From: Actinotignum schaalii
GTDB lineage: Bacteria; Actinomycetota; Actinomycetes; Actinomycetales; Actinomycetaceae
DNA: 44,754 nt
Direction: 5' to 3'
Assembly (NCBI RefSeq): GCF_028864145.1
Contig: NZ_JARBHJ010000020.1
Location: 1 to 44,754 of the forward strand
Program-made: the position numbers and the translations under genes
Shown here: positions 31,787-40,001 of the stretch, one piece after another
Numbering within the stretch: the stretch's first letter is position 1
How the letters are laid out: every line of letters starts with the position of its first letter
The notes under the pieces: model-generated
Databases searched by the model: none
What the model was told of the DNA's origin: nothing
The model's input: only the letters and a program-made list of their open reading frames with translations

Positions 31787-32706
31787 TGGGAGTACCCCCG
31801 CGTATTCACGATGCCCTCGCCATGCTCGGATGCTGCCTGGATACCGTGAGCATCACCGGCGTGGAAGTATCCGCCCGGCACGGCGTCTACGCGGAAGAAC
31901 GCGAAGCCGATCACCCTTTTATTTTCGACGTCGCAGCTCTCGTGGACACCAGCGCGGCCGGCCACGCAGATGACCTAGCGGCCACTATCTCCTACGCGGA
32001 TCTGGCCGAGGACGCCCGCACGGTCGGGGAAAGTGCTCCCGTGAGCTTGATCGAAACACTGGGGGAGCGGGTAGCCAGCCGGGTCCTCGCGCGCGGGGCC
32101 CTGGCGGTGGAAGTTACCGTGCACAAACCCGAAGCCCCCGTGCCGGGCCGCTTCACGGATGCCCGGGTGACCGTGCGGCGCCTGGCCGATATTGCCCGCG
32201 GAGGAACCGCGCGGGAGATGGTAATCGGGATGGGTGCGAACCTGGGAGAGCGCGAAGAAACTCTACGTGCTGCTATCACCCAGATTGCCGCGCTGCCCGT
32301 CCATATTGACGCGGTCTCCTCATTCCATAGCACCGCGCCCGTGCTCGCTCCCGGGCAGGAGTCGCAACCGGATTACCTTAACGCGGTACTGCGCCTGACC
32401 ACCGAGCTGGCTCCCCTCGACGTGCTGGCCGCGCTGCGCGGTATTGAGGTGCGGGCTGGGCGCCAGCGCCGCATCCACTGGGGGGCACGTACCCTCGACC
32501 TTGATATCGAATGGGTGGAAGGAGTGCGCAGCACCCACCCGCTTCTCACCCTGCCCCACCCGCGTGCCCATACCCGCGCCTTCGTCATGGAACCCTGGCA
32601 AGAAATCGATCCGGAGGCCACCGCGAAACTGGAACGCGCCCGGCTAAGCGAGCACGCGGGTGCCGGCGGCGGCGTCGGCCCAAATACGGGCGGGTACCGT
32701 GCATAA
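31783..32706 (+). CDS. folK: bifunctional dihydroneopterin aldolase / HPPK (FolB-FolK fusion)
   Basis: A 307-residue fusion catalysing two consecutive folate steps. The FolB domain covers about 22-140, with VEVSARHGVYAEEREADHPF, the catalytic-type YADLAEDA region and VTVHKPEAPVPG. The FolK domain starts near 147 (MVIGMGANLGEREE) and contains FHSTAPV, the QPDYLNAV motif and GARTLDLDIEWVEG plus LPHPRAHTRAFVMEP. ATG 31783 overlaps the folP stop; ATG 31786 is an alternative. An ACGGAGG site lies about 10 bases upstream. FolB-FolK fusions are known in several actinobacteria. The stop codon is overlapped by the next gene's start region. Confidence 0.95.
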   Translation: MMGVPPRIHDALAMLGCCLDTVSITGVEVSARHGVYAEEREADHPFIFDVAALVDTSAAGHADDLAATISYADLAEDARTVGESAPVSLIETLGERVASRVLARGALAVEVTVHKPEAPVPGRFTDARVTVRRLADIARGGTAREMVIGMGANLGEREETLRAAITQIAALPVHIDAVSSFHSTAPVLAPGQESQPDYLNAVLRLTTELAPLDVLAALRGIEVRAGRQRRIHWGARTLDLDIEWVEGVRSTHPLLTLPHPRAHTRAFVMEPWQEIDPEATAKLERARLSEHAGAGGGVGPNTGGYRA

Positions 32707-33118
32707 TCTACGGGCCTTCCTGGGGTGGGGCGCGGCCGGCGCCTTGGTGGGTGAAGCGCTGCGGAGGTTCCTTGCCGCGCATCCGGTCGCCGTACCCGGC
32801 TTCGCCGGGCTGCCGCTGCTCCTTATCGCCGCGGTGCTGCTCTGGTACGGCTGGCGGGTGCGGCGCCTGCGGCGCGGGCGTGCCGAATCACTTTCGCGCC
32901 TGGCCGCGCTGCGGGTGGCGGCCGGCGCGGCAGCGGGACTGCGCAGCGGGGCGCTCCTGGCCGGCGCCGGGGGAGTGCTCGCGATCATGAGCGCGCTGGG
33001 CTCCACCTCTTTTACCCGGGAGAGTGCACGGGCCTGGGGGATTCTCACCGCCGCCGCGCTGGTGCTCGCGGTGGTCGGATGGATCGCGGACACCTGGTGC
33101 CGTATTGAGCGGCGGTAG
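32699..33118 (+). CDS. DUF3180 family membrane protein
   Basis: A 139-residue membrane protein with four predicted helices: about 5-20, 29-47 (GLPLLLIAAVLLWYGW), 73-92 (ALLAGAGGVLAIMSALG) and 108-126. The conserved LRxAAGAAAGLRSGALLAGAGG stretch and the location directly after folK identify the actinobacterial DUF3180 family. Its function is unknown; gene order suggests co-regulation with folate genes. GTG 32699 overlaps the end of folK by 8 bases; the ORF could start further upstream at 32660 but that would overlap folK more and lacks a ribosome-binding site. Confidence 0.85.
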   Translation: MHNLRAFLGWGAAGALVGEALRRFLAAHPVAVPGFAGLPLLLIAAVLLWYGWRVRRLRRGRAESLSRLAALRVAAGAAAGLRSGALLAGAGGVLAIMSALGSTSFTRESARAWGILTAAALVLAVVGWIADTWCRIERR

Positions 33119-33149
33119 GCGGGGGCGCCGCCGCAATCGCGATGTTTTT
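33109..33149 (+). terminator. terminator at the end of the folate operon
   Basis: GCGGCGG (33109-33115, running into the DUF3180 stop) pairs with CCGCCGC (33128-33134). A TTTTT run follows at 33144-33149. It separates the dacB-to-DUF3180 operon from the PH-domain genes. Confidence 0.5.
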
Positions 33150-33180
33150 CGGGGCCAATTTTTATGTCGTACCCCTTTGG

Positions 33181-33186
33181 TAGCGT
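33181..33186 (+). promoter_or_regulatory. -10 box for leaderless PH-domain operon
   Basis: TAGCGT followed by 6 bases and ATG 33193; no Shine-Dalgarno. Confidence 0.55.
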
Positions 33187-33192
33187 TAACCC

Positions 33193-33687
33193 ATGGTGAC
33201 TACCCCTCTTGATCCCGGGCGGGACTATCGTGCAGTGTCGCGCAAACTCTTCACGGTGCGATGGATTATCGCCGCGTGCTTCTGGCTCGTGCTCCTCATC
33301 GCGCTCGCGGTGGCCGGATTTATTGCGCGCCCCGAACCGCTCGCTTATTACGCGCCCCTGTTGGGGTTGCCCATCCTAGGTTTCCTTATTCACCTGCGCA
33401 TCGTGTCCCGGCAGGTGAATCACCTCGGTTACGCCATGGATGATATTGCGCTGCGCCTGTGCCGCGGGATCATGTTCCGCCGCATTGATGTGGTGCCCTA
33501 CGGGCGTATCCAAACGGTGGATGTGCAATCCGGGCCGCTGCTGCGGCGCTTCGGACTCGCGAAAGTCACCCTCCACACCGCCTCCATGGAAACGGATGCA
33601 GTTATCACCGGCCTGCCTACCGCGGAAGCGGATGAGGTGCGCGAACGTCTCCTTCACCTCGGCGTAGCCGAAATGGAAGGGGTCTAA
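33193..33687 (+). CDS. membrane protein with bacterial PH domain (bPH2/DUF304)
   Basis: A 164-residue protein with two helices (about 25-44, FWLVLLIALAVAGF, and 52-70) followed by a bPH2 domain. That domain shows the family pattern MDDIALRLCRGIMFRRIDVVPYGRIQTVDVQSGPLLRRFGLAKVTLHT in segments. YdbS/YdbT-type proteins of this kind come in pairs; the larger partner is the next gene, which starts directly after this stop codon. In Bacillus the YdbST proteins confer resistance to some bacteriocins, so an envelope-protection role is possible here but not shown. Confidence 0.9.
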   Translation: MVTTPLDPGRDYRAVSRKLFTVRWIIAACFWLVLLIALAVAGFIARPEPLAYYAPLLGLPILGFLIHLRIVSRQVNHLGYAMDDIALRLCRGIMFRRIDVVPYGRIQTVDVQSGPLLRRFGLAKVTLHTASMETDAVITGLPTAEADEVRERLLHLGVAEMEGV

Positions 33688-35469
33688 ATGGCCGGCACCG
33701 AAATATCTCCGGAATCGGGAACCGCTCCGGGAACTGCTGGAACGCTATCTGGTGCGCCTGAGGGGCTTTCTGCTGTGCCGGGCGCGCTGCCCGCAGCTCC
33801 TGGCGCGTTACCTATTGCGCCCGGAGTGAGTAGCACCGCGATCTCGGGCACCTGGCAGCCGGTCTCGAAATGGACGCCGTGGAGCTCGCTGCTCTCGTTG
33901 TGGTTCTTCGTGCTGGTCGCAGGTGGCTGGATTATTATTCAGCGCCTGGAGGATACCGATTCGCCCGGAATGGTCTGGCGTGATGTCGTTTATCTGCTGC
34001 GTTCCTTCTGGCTGATCGCGGTGGCTATCGCGGTGGTAGTCACCCTCATTACCGGGATCATCGCGGCCATCCAATGGCGGCATATGGCCTGGATGTTCGA
34101 TGCGTCCGGGGTGCATATGCGCAGCGGCGTGCTATTCAAACAACACCGCCACGTGCGCTGGGATCGTATCCAAAGCGTGGATGTCACCCAAAAACTCCTC
34201 GCCCGGCTGGTGCGCCAAGCCAGCCTGACTATTACCTCCGGTGGAGAAAAAGTAGAGATCGGGTGGCTGGCGCTACCCCACGCTGAAAAACTGCGACCCC
34301 TCGTACTCTCGCTCGCGGATAAAATGCGCAGCGGGGATAGCTCGGAAGTTCCCGATCTTGCCACCGTCAGCACTCCGGAAGCGCGCCCGCACGTCTACGC
34401 CATGTCCGCGCGGCGGTTCCTCGCCTCCCTCGTGCTGTCCCCGCGAATCTTCCTCGCTATTATCACGGTGGCCGGATCGGTCACCACCTATCTGCTTACC
34501 GATGAAGGCGGCTCCTTCGCCCTCCTCTTCCTTATCATCGCGCTGATATGGCAGCCCGTGAGCTCCCTGCAAGCTAATTGGGGAGCCCGTATCTCACCCA
34601 CGGTCGAAGGCGTGGAAAAACAAGAAGGGCTCCTATCCCGGCGCACCCTCGGGCTACCTTCCTATCGCGTCCACGCGCTGGCCTTCAAAAAACCTAATTT
34701 GTGGCCCGGATGGTGGAAAGTAGAAAGCTGCGTTATTTCCGGCTCGATTTCCGAAGCGATGGAAGCAGCCAAGACCGCAAATGATGCCCTGATCCCGGTA
34801 GGAACGGTCGAGGACGTCCTCGCCGTTGCGCGTGAACTCGGCTTCGCGAAAGATGCCGAGGGTGGCGCTCTCCCTGAGGCCGATTCCCCAGCGCGCCCAG
34901 CCCACACCGGAGTACCCAGCCTGGCCCAGCTGCACAGCTATCTTCTTGATGATAGTGCCCTCCCCGGATTCATCCCCAATCCGCGCTCCTCACGCTGGTT
35001 GGATCCCATCGGGTGGAAACGCTCGGGTATTTTCGTAGGTGATGATGTCATTATTATGCGGCACGGCTGGTTCTGGTACCGCAAAGTAACAATTTTGCTA
35101 CGCGAACACTACCAATCCGCCATTATCAGCCAAGGCCCGCTCGAACGCCGCTTCCAGCTCGGCACCCTCCGCTGGGCAACCGTGGGGCTTTCGGTAGCCG
35201 CCCACGCCAAACACATGGATGCTGCTACCGCCAGCCATGTCCTCACCGCCACCGTCCGCGAACGCGGGAACGGCCCGCGCGGCTGGCACCCCGAATTACC
35301 TCCGGCCGGCCCCACCGTGCCATCAGCCGTGCGGCCCGCCGCGCCGCCAGCGGCACCCACTCAGCCGGGCGCGCCTACAGTGCCGTCGTACCCCCAAGAG
35401 AATGACAATAGTCCCGGGTCGGGCCGCAGCCCGGTTCCCGAAAGTGATTTCTTCCCGGTACAAGAGTGA
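33688..35469 (+). CDS. large membrane protein with tandem bPH2 domains, YdbT-like
   Basis: A 593-residue partner of the preceding small PH protein. A Pro/Ala/Gly-rich disordered N-terminus (1-55) is followed by helices at about 66-88 and 108-130. A bPH2 domain lies at about 130-210 (GVHMRSGVLFKQHRHVRWDR, IQSVDVTQKLLARLV). Another helix pair spans about 250-290, then a second bPH2-like region (about 300-350, GVEKQEGLLSRRTLGLPSYR) and a third at about 450-535 (MRHGWFWYRKVTILLREHYQ). The C-terminal 60 residues are Pro-rich. The repeated hairpin-plus-PH layout is the DUF304 pattern. The ATG follows the previous stop without a gap and has AAGGGG 10 bases upstream. Molecular role unknown. Confidence 0.88.
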   Translation: MAGTEISPESGTAPGTAGTLSGAPEGLSAVPGALPAAPGALPIAPGVSSTAISGTWQPVSKWTPWSSLLSLWFFVLVAGGWIIIQRLEDTDSPGMVWRDVVYLLRSFWLIAVAIAVVVTLITGIIAAIQWRHMAWMFDASGVHMRSGVLFKQHRHVRWDRIQSVDVTQKLLARLVRQASLTITSGGEKVEIGWLALPHAEKLRPLVLSLADKMRSGDSSEVPDLATVSTPEARPHVYAMSARRFLASLVLSPRIFLAIITVAGSVTTYLLTDEGGSFALLFLIIALIWQPVSSLQANWGARISPTVEGVEKQEGLLSRRTLGLPSYRVHALAFKKPNLWPGWWKVESCVISGSISEAMEAAKTANDALIPVGTVEDVLAVARELGFAKDAEGGALPEADSPARPAHTGVPSLAQLHSYLLDDSALPGFIPNPRSSRWLDPIGWKRSGIFVGDDVIIMRHGWFWYRKVTILLREHYQSAIISQGPLERRFQLGTLRWATVGLSVAAHAKHMDAATASHVLTATVRERGNGPRGWHPELPPAGPTVPSAVRPAAPPAAPTQPGAPTVPSYPQENDNSPGSGRSPVPESDFFPVQE

Positions 35470-35508
35470 AACACGTCGCGTAGCCGCACTTTTATATTTT
35501 TCTACATC

Positions 35509-35514
35509 TAGGAT
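35509..35514 (+). promoter_or_regulatory. -10 box for leaderless ketopantoate reductase-like gene
   Basis: TAGGAT, 7 bases, ATG 35522, within the AT-rich 52-base gap after the PH genes; no Shine-Dalgarno. Confidence 0.6.
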
Positions 35515-35521
35515 TATTCCT

Positions 35522-36391
35522 ATGCTTAATATCTACGGCCCGGGTGGTATTGGTGGGCTCATCGCGGGAGTTCTCGCGCACAACGGTCAAAAAGTCGCGG
35601 TTGTTGCTACCGAGCGCACCGCCGATGCTATTAACCGCAACGGAATTGTTATTAAATCCAAGCGGTTCGGTAATTTCACCGCGCAGGTGCCGGCGCTAAC
35701 CAGCCCGGCCCGCGGTAGCGAAATCCTGCTCTGCACCAAGGCATACACCCTCCCCAGTATCGAAAAGTCCATTCGTTCAGCCCGCCCCAAAGAAGTGGGA
35801 GCGCTCTTCAACGGCTTCGATCACGCCCGTGCTATCCACACCCTCACCGAAGGGGAATCCTGGTCCGGCTCCGTCTACACCATCAGCGAACGCACCGCGC
35901 CCGGAGTTATCGAACACACCTCCCAATTCCTCAAAGTGGAAATGCCCGACACCGCCATGGACGGTGAAATCGCACGCGTGCTCCTCAACGGTGGAATTGA
36001 CGTTTTCTTCCGCGGCACCGAAAACCAGGTACTGTGGCGCAAACTCCGCAACCAATGCGCCATGGCCCTGCTGACCGGCGCCACCGGGCTGCCCATCGGC
36101 CGCGCCATGGAACGCGCCCCGGAACTCACCGAAGCGATGTGCACCGAACTGGCCCGCATCGCCACCATGGAGAAAGTACCCACCCGCCCCGCGGAAATTC
36201 ACGCGTGGCTGCGCCGCCTCGCACCCGATGCGCACTCCTCGCTCTCACGCGATCTGCGTGACGGTAACCGCACCGAAATTCACTCCCTGGGTACCGCGGT
36301 CCTCGAAGAAGCCGCCCGCCTCGGAGTGCCCGCCCCGGCCATCACCGCCGCGCTCTCCGCCATCGACGATCGGTTGCGGGGCCGCAAGTGA
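35522..36391 (+). CDS. 2-dehydropantoate 2-reductase family oxidoreductase
   Basis: A 289-residue NAD(P)H-dependent enzyme of the ApbA/PanE family, which makes pantoate for pantothenate and CoA. The nucleotide-binding glycine motif is GPGGIGG (6-12), with Pro where GAG is usual. LLCTKAY holds the expected lysine. The C-terminal domain has KLRNQCAMALLTGATGLPIG and the family block SSLSRDLRDGNRTEIHSLG followed by LGVPAPA. These residues support a working reductase, but substrate specificity within this family varies, so I leave out panE. ATG 35522 follows a TAGGAT -10; the longer frame overlaps the previous gene heavily and is rejected. The stop is overlapped by the next start (GTGA). Confidence 0.85.
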   Translation: MLNIYGPGGIGGLIAGVLAHNGQKVAVVATERTADAINRNGIVIKSKRFGNFTAQVPALTSPARGSEILLCTKAYTLPSIEKSIRSARPKEVGALFNGFDHARAIHTLTEGESWSGSVYTISERTAPGVIEHTSQFLKVEMPDTAMDGEIARVLLNGGIDVFFRGTENQVLWRKLRNQCAMALLTGATGLPIGRAMERAPELTEAMCTELARIATMEKVPTRPAEIHAWLRRLAPDAHSSLSRDLRDGNRTEIHSLGTAVLEEAARLGVPAPAITAALSAIDDRLRGRK

Positions 36392-37236
36392 CACCCGGCC
36401 GGATGACCATAGGGATCATCTCGGCCGGAAAAGTCGGAAGCGTCCTCGGCGCAGCCCTGCGGGCCGCCGGCCACACCGTCATCGGTGCGGTGGCCCGCAG
36501 CAGCGCCAGTCGTGAACGGCTCGACGCCCTCCTCCCCGGAGTACCCGCGCGCGAAACCGAATACCTCCTCGCCCGCGCAGACCTCATCCTCCTCGCAGTG
36601 CCCGACGCCGCCCTGCCCGGCGTCGTGGAACACGCCGCCGGGCAGGGATGGTGGCGCCCCGGCCAGCTCGTCATCCACACCAGCGCGCGCTTTGGCACGG
36701 GCGTACTCCGGGATGCGGCCGCAGCCGGCGCCCTCACCCTCGCCCTTCACCCGGCCCTCACCTTCACCGGGACCTCCCTCGATATGCGCCAACTCATCGG
36801 CGCCACCTGGGCCGTCACCAGCTCCGCGCCACTCCAGCCCATCGGCATGGCCCTCGTGAGCGAACTCGGGGGAGAACCCAGCGCGCTCGCCGAAGAAAAC
36901 CGCGGGCTCTACGCCGCAGCCCTCACCCACGCCTCCCGGCACACCGCACTCCTCGCCGGCCAAGTCCAGCGCATGCTCGCAGCCGCCGGACTAGAACCAA
37001 GCTTCGCCCGCGGACTCCAAGAACAAGCGCTCGCCATGGCCGACGCCGGCATCGAACTTATTGACCCGCCAGCTGGCGGCGTCGTCGCCGAAAAAAACGA
37101 GGATGCCCCCGCCCCGGACGATATTGCCGCGGTAGAAGCCCTGGCAGCAACCGGGAATTATCCTGATATTCCGCCTGTCTATCGGGTGATACGGGCCGCG
37201 TCACGTGACCGGGCGGCGCGGCGTCGTCTACCATGA
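36388..37236 (+). CDS. DUF2520/Rossmann-like NAD(P)-binding protein
   Basis: A 282-residue protein with an N-terminal Rossmann domain (GIISAGKVGSVLGAALRAAGH) and a DUF2520-type helical C-terminal domain (ENRGLYAAALTHASRHTALLAGQVQRML). The conserved LLAVPDAALPGVVE and HPALTFTG motifs are also present. In many actinobacteria this family lies beside panC and is thought to take part in, or be co-regulated with, pantothenate synthesis. Here its neighbour is a ketopantoate reductase-like gene instead. GTG 36388 overlaps the previous stop; ATG 36403 (MTIGIISAG) is an equally reasonable start. The stop lies 4 bases before the lysS GTG. Confidence 0.85.
   Translation: MTPGRMTIGIISAGKVGSVLGAALRAAGHTVIGAVARSSASRERLDALLPGVPARETEYLLARADLILLAVPDAALPGVVEHAAGQGWWRPGQLVIHTSARFGTGVLRDAAAAGALTLALHPALTFTGTSLDMRQLIGATWAVTSSAPLQPIGMALVSELGGEPSALAEENRGLYAAALTHASRHTALLAGQVQRMLAAAGLEPSFARGLQEQALAMADAGIELIDPPAGGVVAEKNEDAPAPDDIAAVEALAATGNYPDIPPVYRVIRAASRDRAARRRLP
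37229..37234 (+). promoter_or_regulatory. lysS: -10 box for leaderless lysS
   Basis: TACCAT lies at the very end of the DUF2520 gene, 6 bases before GTG 37241, with no ribosome-binding site in between. Confidence 0.55.
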
Positions 37237-37240
37237 CCAT

Positions 37241-38758
37241 GTGAGTGAATTTCTTGATAGTGAAACCCCGGAACAGATGCGTATCCGGTTGGACAAGCGC
37301 GCCCGCCTGCTCGCGGAAGGAACCGAAGCCTACCCGGCCGAACTTCCCATCACCGCCACCATCCCGGAAATCCGGGAACAATACAGTGATATCGAAGCTG
37401 GTGAAGAACTAACCGAGACCTCGGTGGGCATCGCTGGGCGCGTCATGCTCTCCCGCACCGGCGGAAAAATTGCTTTCGCCACCCTCCAGGACGGGCGCGG
37501 TAACCGCCTCCAGGTGATTCTTTCCCTCGCACACGTGGGCGAAGAACGCCTGGCCGCCTACAAACAAGACGTAGACCTGGGCGATTTCATTTTCGTGTCC
37601 GGGCATGTGGGTGCCTCCAAGCGCGGGGAACTTTCCGTTTTCGCCCACGAATGGCAGATGGCCTCCAAGGCCCTGCGCCCGCTGCCCAAGATCTACCAGA
37701 ACGAAGCCGGCGAAGACGTTGCCCTCAACGAAGAATCGCGGGTGCGGCTGCGCCACCTCGACCTCATCACCCGCCCGGCCGCCCGTGATATGGTGCGGCT
37801 GCGTGCCGGGGTCATGAAATCGCTGCGCGCCAATTTTGACCGTCGCAATTACGTAGAAATTGAAACCCCGATCCTGCAGCCCATCCACGGCGGCGCCGCC
37901 GCCCGGCCCTTCCAAACGCATATTAATGCCTACGATGAGGACCTCTACCTGCGCATCGCTACCGAGCTCTACCTCAAGCGCGCGGTGGTGGGCGGCGTGG
38001 ATCGCGTCTTCGAAATTGGGCGGAACTTCCGCAACGAAGGCGCCGACTCCACCCACTCCCCGGAATTCACCGCCCTGGAAGCCTACCAGGCTTACGCCAC
38101 CTACGATACGATGGCCGAACTCACCCGGGACCTCGTCCAGCAGGCCTGCCTGGACACCCTGGGCACCACCACCGTCACTCTGAATGACGGCACCGAATAT
38201 GACCTGGGTGGTGAATGGCAGAAACTCGATCTGTACGAATCGGTGTCCGCCGCCGTGGGTGAAGAAATCACCGTGGATACCCCGCGCGAACGCCTCGAAG
38301 CTCTCGCGGAAGCCCACGATATCGCAATCGCACCCTTCTGGGTCAATGGCAAAATCGTGGAAGAACTCTTCGAAGAACTGTGCGGGGACCAGCTCTACGC
38401 CCCCACCTTCGTGTACGACTTCCCCGAAGACACCTCCCCGCTCACCCGCCCGCACCGCACCAAGAAGGGCCTGACCGAAAAATGGGACCTGTACGTGCGG
38501 GGTATGGAACTGGGCACCGCCTATTCCGAGCTGGCCGACCCGGTGATCCAGCGCGAACGCCTCACCCAGCAATCCATCGAGGCCGCCAACGGCGACCCGG
38601 AAGCCATGCAGCTGGACGAGGATTTCCTCGCCGCCATGGAACAGGGCTTCCCGCCTACCGGCGGCATGGGTATGGGCATCGACCGCCTCCTCACCGCCAT
38701 GACCGGCCTGGGGATCCGCGAAACGATCACCTTCCCCTTCATTAAACCCGGGAAGTAA
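37241..38758 (+). CDS. lysS: lysyl-tRNA synthetase, class II
   Basis: A 505-residue aminoacyl-tRNA synthetase. The N-terminal OB-fold anticodon-binding domain (about 55-170) contains VGIAGRVMLSRTGGKIAFATL and DLGDFIFVSGHVG. The catalytic core has motif 1 around FDRRNYVEIETPILQPIHGG, motif 2 as FEIGRNFRNEGADSTHSPEF and motif 3 as GMGMGIDRLL. GTG 37241 gives the family N-terminus SEFLDSETPEQMRIRLDKR; an in-frame GTG at 37205 would overlap the DUF2520 gene and add 12 residues. The lack of a Shine-Dalgarno and the -10 box 6 bases away argue for a leaderless mRNA. It is a lone class II lysS without epmA or poxA-like additions. Confidence 0.96.
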   Translation: MSEFLDSETPEQMRIRLDKRARLLAEGTEAYPAELPITATIPEIREQYSDIEAGEELTETSVGIAGRVMLSRTGGKIAFATLQDGRGNRLQVILSLAHVGEERLAAYKQDVDLGDFIFVSGHVGASKRGELSVFAHEWQMASKALRPLPKIYQNEAGEDVALNEESRVRLRHLDLITRPAARDMVRLRAGVMKSLRANFDRRNYVEIETPILQPIHGGAAARPFQTHINAYDEDLYLRIATELYLKRAVVGGVDRVFEIGRNFRNEGADSTHSPEFTALEAYQAYATYDTMAELTRDLVQQACLDTLGTTTVTLNDGTEYDLGGEWQKLDLYESVSAAVGEEITVDTPRERLEALAEAHDIAIAPFWVNGKIVEELFEELCGDQLYAPTFVYDFPEDTSPLTRPHRTKKGLTEKWDLYVRGMELGTAYSELADPVIQRERLTQQSIEAANGDPEAMQLDEDFLAAMEQGFPPTGGMGMGIDRLLTAMTGLGIRETITFPFIKPGK

Positions 38759-38763
38759 CCCGG

Positions 38764-38782
38764 CCCGAAAACAATTTTTCGG
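38764..38782 (+). terminator. short terminator hairpin after lysS
   Basis: CCGAAAA and TTTTTCGG flank a CAA loop 5 bases after the lysS stop, giving a 7-bp stem with a T-rich right arm. Confidence 0.45.
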
Positions 38783-38793
38783 TACGAAGACGC

Positions 38794-38826
38794 CCGCGCC
38801 GCGGAGGCCCAGCCCCCGCGGCGCGG
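38794..38826. terminator. GC-rich 11-bp hairpin
   Basis: CCGCGCCGCGG (38794-38804) pairs perfectly with CCGCGGCGCGG (38816-38826), loop 11 bases. No U-run; it probably backs up lysS termination. Confidence 0.55.
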
Positions 38827-38978
38827 TTGCGTATCTGGCGGAATGTAAGTTGCCCACTAAAAGAAACGTGATGAACTTTCCTATTTATTTTCGGGCCTGC
38901 TCACGGTAATCTTCCAAGTAGTTCGGTGCCACGCCCGGCTTGCCGAACCCTGTTTCCCGTGTGCAAAGGTGCCCGTCC

Positions 38979-40001
38979 ATGAAGAAAACTGACACCATTT
39001 TCCAGGTCATCAAACTCCTGCTCGGTCTTATCATCGCGGCAGCCCTCGTGAAGTTCGCATTTTTCCCCAACCAACGCACCTCCACGGAACTCGTGGCCCA
39101 GGGGGATTTCACCATCCCCACGGTAATGGCCATGCCGGGGGATATCGATAATTCCCTCACACTGGATGCCACCGTCATGCGTAATCCGGCCACCCCCGTG
39201 CGGGCCACCGCCAACGGCACCGTGGATGTGGTTGATGTCAAAGCGGGCGCCGTCGTCAATGAAGGCGACCGGCTGCTACGTATCCGCCACGAAGAAGAAA
39301 AAACCACCGCCGCCACCGTGGAAACTTTTGAGGACGGTACCGAGGTGGAAGTGCCCGGTGAGCCCTATATTGAAGTGAGTTACGTGAATGTGCTCGCCCC
39401 GGTGGGTGGCACCGTGGCGGTGGATGTGCTCGTGGGCCAGCCGGTATCTATCGGGGAAAGCATTGGCTCGATTACCCCGGCCACCTACCACGCGCGGGTG
39501 AGTGTGAAACCCGAACAGCTTTACTCGCTGGCCTCGCTGCCGCCGGCAGGGCAGCTCGCCGTCACGAACGGCCCGGCGCCTTTCGACTGCGCCAATTTGC
39601 GCACGGTCACGGAAAAAACAGGTGCGGGAGCGGGCCTGAGCGGTAAAGAAGCCGAAGCACGCGGCCTGGATAGCGCCAGCGGCACCGTGCAGCCGGCTCT
39701 CATCTGCGATATCCCCGCAGACCAGCAGGTGTATGACGGTTCGGCCGCGAAACTCACCATTCCGGGGAGTAATACCACCGGGGTGCTGACCGTGCCGGTG
39801 AGCGCGGTGGAGGGGCGTTTCCGCGAGGGCGTGGTCTACCTGCCCGCGGCGGACGGCGGTAAGCCCACGAAGCGTACCGTGCAGCTCGGGGTGACGGACG
39901 GGCGCCAGATCCAGATTACCGGCGGGCTGGAAGAAGGCGAAGAAATCCTCCAGTACGTGCCGGCCGCGCAATCCGCGCCCGACCCGATGATGGGGATGTG
40001 A
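38979..40001 (+). CDS. membrane-fusion/adaptor subunit of ABC exporter 2
   Basis: A 340-residue HlyD/MacA-like adaptor. One N-terminal helix lies at about 8-28 (VIKLLLGLIIAAALVKFAFF). A lipoyl-type half motif follows (VRATANGTVDVVDVKAGAVVNEGDRLLRI), then the second half (VNVLAPVGGTVAVDVLVGQPVSIGESIGSI), with a short acidic insertion between them in place of a coiled-coil hairpin. C-terminal beta domains end in VQLGVTDGRQIQITGGLEEGEEIL. Two cysteines (FDCANL, ALICDI) are present in the external part. Unlike the adaptor at 1885-3138 it has no peptidoglycan-binding domain. AAAGG precedes ATG 38979; 13 upstream in-frame codons are rejected. Its stop overlaps the ATPase start. Confidence 0.85.
   Translation: MKKTDTIFQVIKLLLGLIIAAALVKFAFFPNQRTSTELVAQGDFTIPTVMAMPGDIDNSLTLDATVMRNPATPVRATANGTVDVVDVKAGAVVNEGDRLLRIRHEEEKTTAATVETFEDGTEVEVPGEPYIEVSYVNVLAPVGGTVAVDVLVGQPVSIGESIGSITPATYHARVSVKPEQLYSLASLPPAGQLAVTNGPAPFDCANLRTVTEKTGAGAGLSGKEAEARGLDSASGTVQPALICDIPADQQVYDGSAAKLTIPGSNTTGVLTVPVSAVEGRFREGVVYLPAADGGKPTKRTVQLGVTDGRQIQITGGLEEGEEILQYVPAAQSAPDPMMGM

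Noticed and set aside
35219-35521. N-terminal extension of the ketopantoate reductase-like protein
   Set aside because: The 101 extra residues overlap the PH-domain gene and are not protein-like; the glycine motif begins right after ATG 35522, behind a good -10 box.
37409-38857. 482-residue open frame antisense to lysS
   Set aside because: Gly/Val/Phe-rich shadow of codon bias opposite a complete class II lysyl-tRNA synthetase.
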